Source: Ditylenchus dipsaci
Taxonomy: Eukaryota > Nematoda > Chromadorea > Rhabditida > Anguinidae
Assembly: GCA_004194705.1 (NCBI GenBank)
Contig: SADC01001278.1
Span: 930,001 to 994,000 of the forward strand
DNA length: 64,000 nucleotides
Reading direction: 5' to 3'
Within the stretch, counting starts at the first letter, position 1. Each line of letters opens with the position of its first letter. This document shows positions 1 to 9,815 of this stretch, piece by piece. The notes under the pieces are model-generated. The model was not told where the DNA came from. It saw nothing but the letters and a program-made list of their open reading frames with translations, and ran no database searches. The position numbers and the translations under genes were made by a program.

Positions 1-780
1 CTATATATGCGTTCCCACGCTTTCGGTGGTGAAAAAGCAGAATTTTATAATAATAGAATCTTATTACTTAACCGGAATATATGGTTAATATTAAACACTT
101 CTTTTATGTATATTTTCTACCATGCAAAACAACAATGAGTCAAAAGTCGTCATAGGATCCTGAAATTCACCTAGAAGATACTTTTAAGGCCATTTCTGTA
201 GTTTGGCTTAGCATGACAAAAGAGTGGTAGCTGCTACCAGGAACTTGGGAAAATGCCTGCATCTGTCATTTCTAGCCCTTGACGTAGTGCTACTACCACA
301 CTCAAGACTTCGTTTTATTTTGTGTGAGGAAAATGACAGATATCTTAGAAGATAATCACTCCTTAATACTTTTGGCGCCTTTGGAGAACAGATGAACAAA
401 AGATGGAATGAGCGTCCCTCAGGCATTGCTCAAATCCAACACTTTTGTTTGTTTGTTTTTTGATGAATGAAACTTTGGAAAAGTTTGGTTTTCTTTGTAA
501 GGCTTTAAAAAAACCGCAAATCCCTAATAATCTGAATATATTTAGATTATCTCAGCATTAACAATATTTTTGCTAACAGCACGGCTTTTCAAAACGTCCA
601 AAAGAGTTCGATTAAAATTTTAGATGTGTCTGCATGGCGCAGTGGTAAAATTTTTCGTGGTCAATAAATATGGTCAATAAAAAATCGAGTTTTGGGCATT
701 TTGAAACTTTGACTAATTGCCTGTTTTACCATGTTTTTCAACATGGAATTAGGCAAAAAAAGCCTCTGAACACATTTTTG
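1..780. other. No gene recognised
   Basis: AT-rich sequence without a convincing exon, RNA gene or complete repeat. Near 630 there is a tRNA-box-A-like stretch (TGGCGCAGTGGTA) but no matching B box or cloverleaf, so I do not call a tRNA. Confidence 0.4.
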
Positions 781-786
781 ATCAAG

Positions 787-905
787 AGTCTTGCTCAGGA
801 TTATGTCTAAGGTAAGTGAGTGCGCACATCTCAACTCCAAGCCCCAAGCCCCTGCGCCACTCGTTCGCGCAGTCACCTACTTTAGACATAATTCCAAGCA
901 AGACT
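787..905. repeat. Partial copy of the TCTAAGGTAAGTG dispersed repeat
   Basis: Contains 'gagtcttgctcaggatt', 'atgtctaaggtaagtgagtg' and 'cgcacatctcaactccaag', then an imperfect inverted partner ending at the reverse complement of the same words. The same family recurs at 8150-8395, about 12840-12900 and 57781-58035. It is a foldback of unknown class; the embedded AAGGTAAGTG looks like a splice donor but no exon is attached. Confidence 0.65.
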
Positions 906-1204
906 TTTCCCTTAAAATCTAAAACACTTTATATGACCATTTCAAAAGTAAACAGCATTATTTGGCGTTGCTGCTTTCCGCCTTGCTTTAAAATGATACT
1001 TAATTTTAAACTTTAGATGAACTGTTTTGCAACTAGTGCGGCTGTCCGCATGTTTTGACTATTGTTTTAACTCGTGTTCGGCTCGCTTCAAAAAAGTGCG
1101 TAAGCCAATTGGCTCGCATAATCGCATATACAATTAAAGGCGAGCCATAATATGGAAAAAAAGCTCCACATCAGCCTTTATCAAAATGTCCTCAGGGGCC
1201 TATA

Positions 1205-1382
1205 CCACTATTTGAAGATTGGAAAATGGAAAGTTATTTTCTATCTCACTAATGTTTTAGAAAATGCAAAATTGTTGATGGAAAGTGGGAAATTTCCATG
1301 GAAAATTTCCTGCTCTATCTCACTATTTGAAAATTGGAAAATGGAAAGTGAGAAATTGGAAAATTTCCATGGAAAATTGATG
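1205..1382. repeat. GGAAAATGGAAAGT local repeat
   Basis: Two near-identical blocks reading 'cactatttga' + a/g + 'attggaaaatggaaagt' occur at about 1207-1235 and 1321-1349. Several copies of GGAAATTTCCATGGAAAA lie between and after them. It looks like the repeated-motif part of a foldback element; no flanking target duplication was found. Confidence 0.5.
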
Positions 1383-1544
1383 ATTAAGGCTGCAGTCTAC
1401 GAAAATTAAGAAAATTGGAATTTTTTTTAAATAAGACAAAAAAAACGCTCCTATCGTACTTAGGCTAGGCAAAACTTGAGAATAAGATTTGAGATCATAT
1501 GATTTTATAATGCAATTTGAGAAATCGTGAGATCGGACAAGGAA

Positions 1545-2515
1545 TGCGTTCGAAGATTCGCGCTGCATTCATATGCACTGCAAGATTTGCGCCTGACGGT
1601 ATGCAAATAAACGTTTGCGATGCTTTACAATTGTAAGACAAGAGACTGTGAGATGTGAACTGCAAGGTTTGCGACGCGAAAATTGCACCGCAAGATTAAC
1701 GACTACCGTATTTTCTCTATAATTATCCGGGTAATTATTTTTCAACCCCTGAAAAGTCGAAAAAAATTATTTTGATTTTGAGATTTTTGGGTGCTCAACC
1801 AAAATCTGAGAAGTGGAATCAACTAAGTTCGTTGTGATTAAAATTAAGAAAACGCAACAAACAGATTTGCAAAATAATTTTTTTGAGCTGAGATACAGGG
1901 TGCCTATGGGGGGTAATTAAGAGAGAGGGGGTAATTGATAGAGAAAATACGGTATAAGATAAGAGACTGTAAAATTTGAACTGCATGTTTTGCGACGCAA
2001 GTTTTGCGCTTCATTTTTGATTTCCTTGATTTTGAAGGCTTTTGCTAGTCTTGCTTAACAGTTTTGTCCCGAAAATTGCAAGGATTCTGATTTTGCCGAC
2101 TGTTTTCGAAAGACTGCAATTTTGCCCATCAAAAATTTTGCGTCGCAAATATTGCCGTGCAAAAAAATGCGACGCAAACCTCACAGTACGAAAAATTTAG
2201 CGCGAATCTTTGGTCGCAAATACTGCTGTTCAAATCGCACAGTCGTCTGTCTAATAGTTGTAAATCTTGCAGCGCAATTTTCGCGGAGCATATTTTGGCG
2301 TGCAAATCATCAGGCACGAATCTTGCAGTAAACAAGGATGCAGCGCAAATCTTCGTAAACATACCTTGCTGTTAGATTCTCACATCCTCTCATCTGACAG
2401 TCGTAAATATTGCGATGCAATTATCGTGGTGCTTATCTTGGTCTGCAAATCATGTGGCGCTAAATATGTTGTTTGTAAATCATCTGCCGAAAATTGTATT
2501 GCTCAAATCTTGCCA
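1545..2515. repeat. Degenerate inverted array of a CGCAAATCTTGC motif
   Basis: A roughly 12-bp motif recurs in degenerate form over about 1 kb. In the left part it reads GCAAGATTTGCG (for example near 1580, 1660, 1690). In the right part it reads the other way, CGCAAATCTTGC (near 2145, 2215, 2265, 2345). Two inverted arrays of a short motif resemble the terminal repeats of foldback transposons. The TA-inserting element at 1706-1952 splits the left array. Small open frames here are by-products of the repetition. Confidence 0.55.
1706..1952 (+). mobile_element. TIR element, CCGTATTTTC family, copy A (motif TAATTA)
   Basis: Terminal inverted repeats CCGTATTTTCTCTA...GAGAAAATACGG, flanked by TA on both sides (TA target duplication, as for Tc1/mariner-type elements). 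Next to the TIR the motif TAATTA appears before CC and again after GG, then after a G run near 1915, and again near 1932 before the right TIR. It has no coding capacity. Its body aligns well with the copy at 5051-5308, but the motif differs (see findings). Confidence 0.8.
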
Positions 2516-3131
2516 CGCCCGTACTTAAAGTCATGTACTGAACACAGTTTTTAATACCAAAATAGTGATTTCACTAGCCAAAACACCCATACTCGGTAGA
2601 TACATATTCTGAGGTGGCATCTGTCTCCAAATCCCGAAAATATACTTACTTACTTTACGTGGGATTGCAAACCATGGTATCCTGAACAAAATTTTACGCT
2701 GAAAATGGTTTGACGATACCGAAACTGTGATTTTAACCACTAAAACTCCACAACCTAGAGTAGGTACCCGTGGTTCAGGTGGATATCCAGCTGGATGGCC
2801 TAAAAATAAAGCTTTTTGTAAAAATCGAAAACAAATAATTTACTCTAACGTAAAATCGTGTGAGGAAAATTAACGATTTTTGCCACATGAATTCCAAAAC
2901 CCCGGGTGCGTGCCAGCCTAAATTAGCTACCTTTAAATCAGGTGTCTAATTAAGCTAGAAGATTAGGCAGCTAGGTACCTGTAAGGTGTATGGGTAGGCT
3001 AGTGGTTCATTATACCCTGATTATTGGGATCGTGGCACAGAAAAATGACTTAAATCGACTTTTCATGTAAATTTTTTTATGAAATTTTATTTTCCAAGGA
3101 AAGTTGAAAAATTTGAAGTAGAAAATGGAAA
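1956..3131. other. Repeat remainder and no gene
   Basis: The first half continues the CGCAAATC motif array. From 2516 to 3131 I see no gene; the region is AT-rich with scattered poly-A/T. Confidence 0.4.
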
Positions 3132-3332
3132 GTTATTGCAACGATGATTAGAGTGCGATAAAATGCTGATTTCTTTGAGAATTTTTTCAAGTGAAAGCTT
3201 CATTGCTGCCCTTTAACATTGTTGTCTGCGATGTACTCTCAGCTACATTGCAATATCATTTACTGCAAGAAATATCTTAGAGTTTTGTTTTTTATCAGCA
3301 TTTTATCGCACTCTAATCATCGTTGCAATAAC
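3132..3332. repeat. Short foldback with 39-bp perfect arms
   Basis: The arm GTTATTGCAACGATGATTAG... at 3132-3170 is the exact reverse complement of 3294-3332, with a 123-bp loop. Perfect arms suggest a young nonautonomous inverted-repeat element or a structured RNA. No target duplication is clear. Stretches of TTTTATAA follow the right arm. Confidence 0.8.
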
Positions 3333-3333
3333 T

Positions 3334-3777
3334 TTTATAATTTCATAACTTTTATAATAACTTTTATAATTCCACTAGCAAAAAGCGGAGTTTTTCCGTG
3401 ATTTTTTGTGCTCTACCACCTGACTACTCGTCGACAATTAACACAGACGGATAGCCATATTTGCATCATATTCTGGTGTGGTGGTGATGCGTAACACTTT
3501 TATGTTTTTTTTCACACTCAGGTTCGTCAGGTTTGTTTCCGGAAAATGTGCGTAAAACATTCATTAGTCACAATTTCCATATGCTGGCCTATCCCTGACC
3601 CTAAGTTCTGAGCCTAAGCTTGTTGTTTCAATAGGGTAGTTACACCGATTTTAGGAGGGTTAGATTTGGGAGGGGGGGGTCTTATTAGCGCCGGTATTTA
3701 TAACTTTTTTTAAGTAAATTTTTTTTTGAAAAACCTGAATTGCCTATTTGTATTTATTTTGCAAAGCCGTTAATATA
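3334..3777. other. 3' flank of the membrane-protein gene
   Basis: No gene seen. For the minus-strand gene that follows, AATAAA (minus strand) lies at 3753-3758, about 20 bases past its stop, a credible poly(A) signal. A poly-G run sits near 3672. Confidence 0.4.
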
Positions 3778-4685
3778 TTAGTTCAGAGATAAAAAAAAAC
3801 TACAAATAAGAGATAATGTTATGAAACCGACATTTACAGACTTAAAATTAATTTTTTTTAATTCTCCTATTCCTCTGTAGATTGAAAAAGTTTGCGGTCT
3901 CTTGTAGAGGTTAATACAGTTAGTTTCCAGTCCACAATCTTTGACATTCCTGATCCTCTTTCTTCTTCTCTTCATTTCCTTCAAAATATCTTCTTCGTCA
4001 AGGAGCAAATCCACCTCATATGGTGATCCCAAAATCCATCTTTCCAGCAGTGCGTGAATAGACATCAATACACAAACAGTCAAAAACACATACATTCTCT
4101 CCAAATCCAAGTCCCAATCCAAACCGAAATCAAATCCATTTGACCATGTCAAGATCAGGAATAATAACACAATAATAGCGACTATAGTATTAATTATCCA
4201 AAATTTCTTTCGGCAAAATTCAAAAGCTGGGATTGCTTTTTCTCGCTTCTTCTTTTCTTCCTCAATTTGGTCTTCGCCAGGCATTCTAAAACCTCCTTGT
4301 ATGTACTCAAAGTGCACCATCGACAAGTTAATCATTCGTCGGTATTGACGGTTAACTACTAGTAAGTATGATAGAATGCTAAAGTAGAGGATAGTTCCGA
4401 ACACAAATTTGTCGGCTTTAGAAGCATTGATAGCAGTGGAAATAAGAAGAGTAAGGTAAAGTATGTGCTGAATCAGGACTATGTAAAAGCAGGAAGAACA
4501 TTCTTGATGGCATTTAGAATTTCTCTCATTCTGGCGATAGAGCGAAACGTAGCTGTTTCTAGATCTTTCCTAAATCGAAGCCATTGCAGTATTGACTTTG
4601 GCTTTTTTAGATAGGTGATTAAAGGTGTAGCATTAGGAATTGGAATAAATACAGGTGGTGATGCAGAGTCAGATGTCGAACACAT
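3778..4685 (-). CDS. Predicted four-TM membrane protein, family not recognised
   Basis: Single-exon gene of about 302 residues. It starts at ATG 4685 (MCSTSDSASPPVF...). The soluble N-terminus (~66 residues) leads into hydrophobic helices at roughly residues 67-86 (YIVLIQHILYLTLLI) and 93-110. An acidic/basic loop with EEEKKKREK follows, then helices at about 150-170 and 185-205, then a charged tail with EMKRRRKRIRN. The frame is broken once: the start frame runs to a stop just after LPAF, and the helix-rich frame continues if the A run at 4485-4488 (minus-strand T4) is one base longer. With that base the length is an exact multiple of three. A real frameshift or hidden intron is possible. 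No relative recognised; function unknown. Confidence 0.6.
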
Positions 4686-4689
4686 TCTG

Positions 4690-5048
4690 TAAATTAAATA
4701 ATTTCACAAAAGTTTGTTGTATCGAAATATTTTTATGTAATTTATACATCTTTGTAAAAGCTGCATTGTCTACAATTCAATAACAAATTTCAATTGAAAA
4801 AATAACAATTATTATTTTTCGATTGTTTACAGCAAAAAAATCCTGAAACTTAAATAGAAGAACGCCACAGCATACAGCTTTATCTAGAAATCAGCTATAT
4901 ACAAAGCAACTGACAAGGTTATGACCATCCAATGTTACGGTATAAGAATGTATGACCCTAGTAGCGAATCCCCCTCAAACTTAAGAAACTTTTTTAAAAC
5001 TTAAATGAAGAGTACCCGAATATATGTCCTATATGCCAGCAAATTGCA
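4690..5048. other. Upstream region, no gene seen
   Basis: AT-rich 5' flank of the minus-strand membrane-protein gene, reaching the TIR element at 5051. No promoter motif was recognised. Confidence 0.3.
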
Positions 5049-5050
5049 TA

Positions 5051-5308
5051 CCGTATTTTCTCTATTAAACGCCCCGGGGCGTTTATTTTTCAACCCTTAA
5101 AAAATCGGAAAAAATTATTTCGATTTTGAGATTTTGGGTGCTCAACCAAAATCTGAAAAGTGGAATTAGGTAAACTCGTGCTAATTAAGAAAACGCAAAA
5201 AACAGATTTGCAAAATTATTTTTTTGGGCTGAGATATAGGTCACTGAAGGGGGGTTTATTAGAGAGGGGCGTTTATTGAAGAGGGGGCGTTTAATAGAGA
5301 AAATACGG
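5051..5308 (+). mobile_element. TIR element, CCGTATTTTC family, copy B (motif CGTTTA)
   Basis: Same TIRs as the 1.7-kb copy, CCGTATTTTCTCTA...GAGAAAATACGG, flanked by TA. The body aligns with copy A throughout (TTTTTCAACCC, GAGATTTTGGGTGCTCAACC, AACAGATTTGCAAAA). The terminal motif here is CGTTTA/TAAACG: beside the left TIR as TTAAACGCCCCGGGGCG, and again near 5270 and 5288, with a partial TTTATT near 5255. Noncoding. Confidence 0.85.
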
Positions 5309-5311
5309 TAA

Positions 5312-5957
5312 TCTATTTATTAGTCACAATTTCCGTACGCTGGCCTTCTCCAAGTCTAAGAGCTAATCATAAACTTGTTGTTCCAAAGGGAAGTTAGAGC
5401 GATTTTGGGAGGGTCAATTTTAGGAAGGGGGGGGAGGTGGAAAATTCTATACTAGCGCCAAATGTATTTATTGAATACATTAGCTTTTATTCCGGTTTCC
5501 AAGTTAAAAATCCTACCGTAAAAATCCAAAGTCAACGTTAGCAAGGAATTTTCTCCAGTCAGCCTGTACGCAGTGACTTTGTTGCACAAACTGCTGCGAA
5601 AATGCCAACTATTCAAAGTGCTTACAATAAATTATAAAAAAAATCGATTGTGAACAAAATTAATATTTCTTTAGCAAAAAAAATTCAGTCTAGCTTGGAA
5701 GCAAGCGAACTCATTGACGGAAGCCTAAGGAATTTTTAATGGCAAGCAAAACAATCGATATGCAGAGGGATAAGGCTTTTTATCCCTCGCTATTATGTTT
5801 TTCAGCAAGTAACAAGATACATACTAGCATTGCAATATAAGTAAAATGGTTGTAAGTGTGCCTAAAGCTACAAGCTTTTATATAATTTTAAAAAGCACAT
5901 ACTAAGTTACCAAGTAAATTCATAATGGTTGAATTTATAAAACTGAAACACAGAAGG
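5312..5957. other. No gene recognised
   Basis: AT-rich stretch before a predicted secretory exon. A fragment at about 5318-5450 (attagtcacaatttcc..., then a G run) repeats sequence found at about 3560-3680. Confidence 0.35.
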
Positions 5958-6174
5958 ATGAAAGTATAACGGAAATCAAAACAATAGTTTTGTTTGTGCT
6001 TTTACTTTTTCGTGTTTCGCTTTTTACAGATATTGCAATAAATATTACCTTATTAAAAACTACAATCGCATCGCTACCTAATAGTATTTCTACTCAGAAA
6101 AAGGTCAAAAAAGGTAAAGGCAAAACTAATCTTCGCGCCAAAAAAGACCCTGAGAAGAGAAATCGTTTGGCTTG
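5958..6174 (+). CDS. First exon of a small secreted/basic protein (unknown)
   Basis: From ATG 5958, with one extra A in the AAA run at 5961-5963, the frame opens into a strong signal peptide (MKSITEIKTIVLFVLLLFRV...). A Lys-rich stretch (KKVKKGKGKTNLRAKKDPEKRN) follows. Without the extra base the ATG frame stops after three codons, while the hydrophobic frame has no ATG. GTATGT after residue ~72 (6175) is a good splice donor; otherwise the frame ends at 6217. I see no matching downstream exon before the next gene start at 7357. Function unknown. Confidence 0.35.
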
Positions 6175-6389
6175 GTATGTGTTCCCGTTCCCAATAATTT
6201 GCCTTGCCCCCTGCTGATTTTTTGTCAAAGTGTTAAAAACCAAGGAGCTCTAAAACAAACCTTTAAAACACCTTTAAACAATTTAATGCAAAAATAATCT
6301 TTTGGTATGAAAATGGTCAAAATTTTTTGCCTCGATCTCTTAAGCTGATTTTTCGAGAATTGTTTCCTTGAATGTCAGGATAAATAAAC

Positions 6390-6516
6390 TTAGACTTAAG
6401 CTAGGGTAGGCCATTACACGTATGGACGGGCTTAAACATGTTTTCAAGGCTATAAAAAGTAAAAAACTTGTTTGAGTCCGTTTTAACACACGCTGGCTAC
6501 CCTTGCCTAAACCTTA
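6390..6516. repeat. About 130-bp foldback, copy 1
   Basis: Inverted halves: 'ttagacttaagctagggtagg' ... 'gcttaaacatgtttt' against 'acttgtttgagtccgtt' ... 'ggctacccttgcctaaacct'. A second copy is at 24116-24251 with the same words. A short nonautonomous inverted-repeat element. Confidence 0.65.
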
Positions 6517-6850
6517 AACACACAACAACAGGGGTTGCGAGACCAAGCCAAAATAATTTTTATCACTTTTTTTCAAAAGTTTTTTTAGCATAAAGATAAT
6601 TACAAAGTGTGAATCAATGGTTTTTGAGACTCTCGAAAGAAATATTTTTAAATAAAAATTGGGAAGGGGGGGGGGCTTGGGAAGCTTTTCAAGAGGCATT
6701 TCAATGTATTAGAGCCAATTGTTTTATTGCGTTGCTATTCCGCCTGAAAATAAAAATATGACAAGAATACACACGATTTTTACATTTTTATAGGTTCGCA
6801 CGAAATATGATAAAATTCACCTCATCCTACTTATTTTTAAAAGTTTAATA
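6517..6850. other. No gene recognised
   Basis: AT-rich with a G run near 6668; no exon or repeat boundary was identified. Confidence 0.3.
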
Positions 6851-6935
6851 CAGTCGACCCTCGATTTAACGGCACTCCTAGGGACCGGTTCGGGGTGCCG
6901 TTAAATCTAGGGGCCGTTAAATCGAGGGTTGACTG
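6851..6935 (+). mobile_element. pogo/Tigger-like MITE (motif CCGTTAAATC)
   Basis: CAGTCGACCCTCGATTTAAC at the left and GTTAAATCGAGGGTTGACTG at the right, flanked by TA. Termini of the CAGTC(G/A)ACCCTCG type with TA target duplication are typical of pogo/Tigger elements. At 85 bp it is only termini. The subterminal motif CCGTTAAATC occurs three times counting both strands. Confidence 0.8.
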
Positions 6936-6939
6936 TAAC

Positions 6940-7356
6940 ATCATTGAACAAGCACATAAAAGCCCCGGCCGATCCCCGCGCTTAGTTTCTCGTAGTATCC
7001 TCCTTTTAATCAATTAAAATTTGAGTTTTTTAACTTTGCTTTTTCGCAGAGTGCTAATATTCTATTTGTCACTAAAGTTTATTTGTGACTTAAACGTAAT
7101 CGATTGAAAAATCTATTCTCTGACTAACACTAGCCAAAACGTTACTTAAAAAACGCTCAGCTCACCATAAAAATAATATAAAGTTGGTCTTCAAGTCATC
7201 CAAAGAAAAAATGGCGATATTTACTCAGCCCATTTTTATTCAAACCCAAATCAAAAAATAATTGCAAAAACAAAATAAGAGATAAATTCTAAATTTTTAT
7301 TTTCCACTTGATTTAAGTAGACTTTTTTTTTGTTAAATCGGAAGTTAGGAGTCGAA
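6940..7356. other. Upstream region of the ShKT gene
   Basis: AT-rich, no gene; likely promoter/5' UTR of the gene starting at 7357. No TATA box or initiator could be singled out. Confidence 0.3.
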
Positions 7357-9458
7357 ATGAGTCTCAGAAAATTTGCCTTTTAGCAACAGTAGTACTTAAA
7401 GTTATATTGTCTTCTTTGAATGCTATTCATGGCCAGAATATATCTAGCACAACAAGTTTACCTAGTAGTTTTACGACGAGCAATCAGTCCCAGGCCAGAT
7501 GTAGCGATGGAATCCCTGCAATTTTTCGTAGTTTTTTTTTTAAACTTAAAAAATTACAAAGCATAGTTTGTCTGTGAAAAAATTACTTAGCTGGGTCATA
7601 TCAATTTTCATGAAGCCGAACTTATATTCGGAGGTAGAGTAAAGAAAAACTATGACTTAATAGCTATATTATTTACAGTCGAAGCTGGTTGAACCACCAC
7701 CCCTGTGCCACCCCATTTTATCAGGCACACGACAGTTATAAGAGAAAGGAACCCCCAATAAACCGCAACCAAATCGGCGTCCCCGGTGATTACAGTTTAT
7801 CCAGGTTCGTGTGTAATTAATAGTAGTGACTGAGGAAGGCCAAATTTGGCTTGAGTTCAGAATCCCCCCCACGGGGACTGATCAGGTGGAGGAGATAACT
7901 TCATATTCGTGTTTCTCGACCCCGATTTCATGAGAAAGCCGGCTGTTTTTTTGGTTCTGAGAAAAAAAATTTTTTTCGAACCACAGGGGGGTATCATGGT
8001 TTTTTAGTCAAAATTTGAAAAATTTAAATTGGCGCCTTTTGAATTTAAAAGGGAATAAGGGCTGTATTGGGATGGGAAGGGAATAAAAGGGAGCCACTGA
8101 TCACACAGGGCCCACTAACAAGAAGATGTTGAACATAGTTTTGAATACTGGGGCCTACCGCATAAATAAACTCTGGTATGCATGCTTTTTCATGCATCCA
8201 GAGTCACTTTCGAGTGATTTGTGTCTAAGGTATGTGGGTGTGCGCATCTCAACTCCAAGCCCCAAGCCCCCTGCGCCCCGAAGGGGGCGCAGGGGCTTGA
8301 GAGTTAGAGATGCGCCCACACACTTACCTTAGACATGATTCCGAGAAGTACTCTTGACCATAAAATGCATATAGAGTCTTTTTTTGCCACGGCCCAGTTG
8401 AAAAACATGGTGAGGCAGTCGAAGATATAGATATTCAAATTTATAATGTTCTGCCATAAAAGTGGCCCCCTTTTATTCCCTTCCCCTCCAATACAGCCCT
8501 TATTCCCTTTTAAATTCAAAAGGCGCCAATTTAAATTTTTCAAATTTTGACTAAAAAACCATGATACCCCACCTGTGGTTCGAAAAAATTTTTTTTCTCA
8601 GAACCAAAAAAACAGCCGGCTTCTCATGAAATCGGGTCGAGAAACACGAATATGAAGTTATCTCCTCCACCTGATCAGTCCCCGCTGGGGGGATTCTGAA
8701 TGCAACCAAAATTTATTTCATGAGGTTCTTCCCGCAGTCCCGTCCAAAACCTTGATTATCACTTTTTTGTCATTACAATTTTAAGATCGCGATAATTTTC
8801 GAATTCGCCGCACAAGTTTATGTGGTCCAACAGAAATTTAAACTTAAGCGATTTTTTTTCACATATAGTCATGTTATTATTACATAAGTAATATTTATAG
8901 ATTTATTATTGACTTTTTGTGGTTAAGCGTGCAACGAGCAGCGAGTATGTGATGGCGATACCAATTTAGCCTGTGAAAATGTTCAAGGAACATATTACTG
9001 CTGTAGGTTTTTGCAACAATAGTAATTTCTCAAACCCAATCATACACCAGGTGACCCACTTGGAGCTAGTCGAGCCACAACTATCAGTGGTCTTAGTTCA
9101 ACCGTTCCTGCTTTAACCAGTGCTCCAACTTCTCTACCACCTAATCAAAGCAGTAATTCAGCAAATGGTGTGTATGCATCTAGCTCGACTACATTGAGCT
9201 CTTCACTTTCGACTGCTAGTTTAGCTACTTCGCTTGCACCAGGTACTTTTTCAGGTTTATATTTATATTTGTTCGTGTACATAGGACTAGGCAGTAACAC
9301 CTCAACGATACCCACCGCAGTAAATCCAAAAGCACTCGTAAGTGGTTCTTTAACAGCCTACTTTTTCAGCATGCAAAAACTCATATCTGAATTATTTAGA
9401 ATGTTCCGATCAAAGACCTGATGTTTGTGCGTTAATCACAGATATGTGTACCATTCCA
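7357..9458 (+). CDS. 5' exons of a secreted cysteine-rich, Ser/Thr-rich protein with ShKT motif
   Basis: Exon 1 is 7357-7527: signal peptide (MSLRKFAF-...) then a Ser/Thr stretch and RCSDGIP. It reads through only if the T run at 7378-7381 has one more T. Likely further exons: 8942-9006 (VCDGDTNLACENVQGTYYCC), 9070-9242 (Ser/Thr/Pro-rich), 9285-9337, and 9370-9458, which encodes CSDQRPDVCALITDMC. That spacing fits the first half of a ShKT domain. Introns of about 32-63 nt separate the later exons; one phase (9337 to 9370) does not match and may hide another lost base. The link of exon 1 to exon 2 is also out of phase. The foldback at 7856-8700 fills intron 1. A mucin-like extracellular role is inferred. 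Confidence 0.5.
7650..7850. other. Unexplained possible exon
   Basis: A 'ttatttacag' acceptor at about 7670-7679 is followed on the plus strand by an open frame up to about 7822 (SWLNHHPCATPFYQAH...). A 67-residue frame with several Cys lies on the minus strand. Neither joins cleanly in phase to the flanking exons of the ShKT gene. Coding status unknown. Confidence 0.2.
7856..8700. mobile_element. Foldback element of about 845 bp with a nested palindrome
   Basis: Outer arms (about 240 bp) run from TTCAGAATCCCCCC at 7856 and end with GGGGGGATTCTGAA at 8700. They share CTGATCAGGTGGAGGAGATA, GAAAGCCGGCTG-like and AGGGAATAAGGGCTGTATT words. The core (about 8150-8395) is the dispersed TCTAAGGTA(A/T)GTG repeat, itself a palindrome centred near 8280 on CTGCGCCCCGAAGGGGGCGCAG. 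A second copy of that core is at 57781-58035 in the opposite orientation. No target duplication found. Noncoding. Confidence 0.8.
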
Positions 9459-9815
9459 GTATGTTTCTTTTGAAATTTTAGTCGAGAATTTTGAGTTTAT
9501 TACCGGGTGCACAACTCAAAATTTGAAAAAGTACATTTGGCCAAAAGAACAATAGACTCATTTTTTCTCAAATTGTCATTTTATCCAGTGCTCATTGATT
9601 TTCGATCACCAAAAAAAGATTTTGACATTAGACTTCAAGAATAAAAAAGATTTGGGGTCCTAAAAAGTAATTTACTTACCCTGGGTATTCAGTTTATTTT
9701 ATTTTATTAATTTTTTACCGGAACTAAGCAAAATAATAATTCGTTTGTCAAATTATTGATTTTATTGATGCTTTTTGGTGCCTTGGAAGATTAGAGGCAC
9801 ATTTATAGCTGTAAC

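Noticed and set aside
2122..2554. Overlapping 69-95-codon frames at 2.1-2.55 kb
   Set aside because: Arise from the CGCAAATC motif array, open in several frames together.
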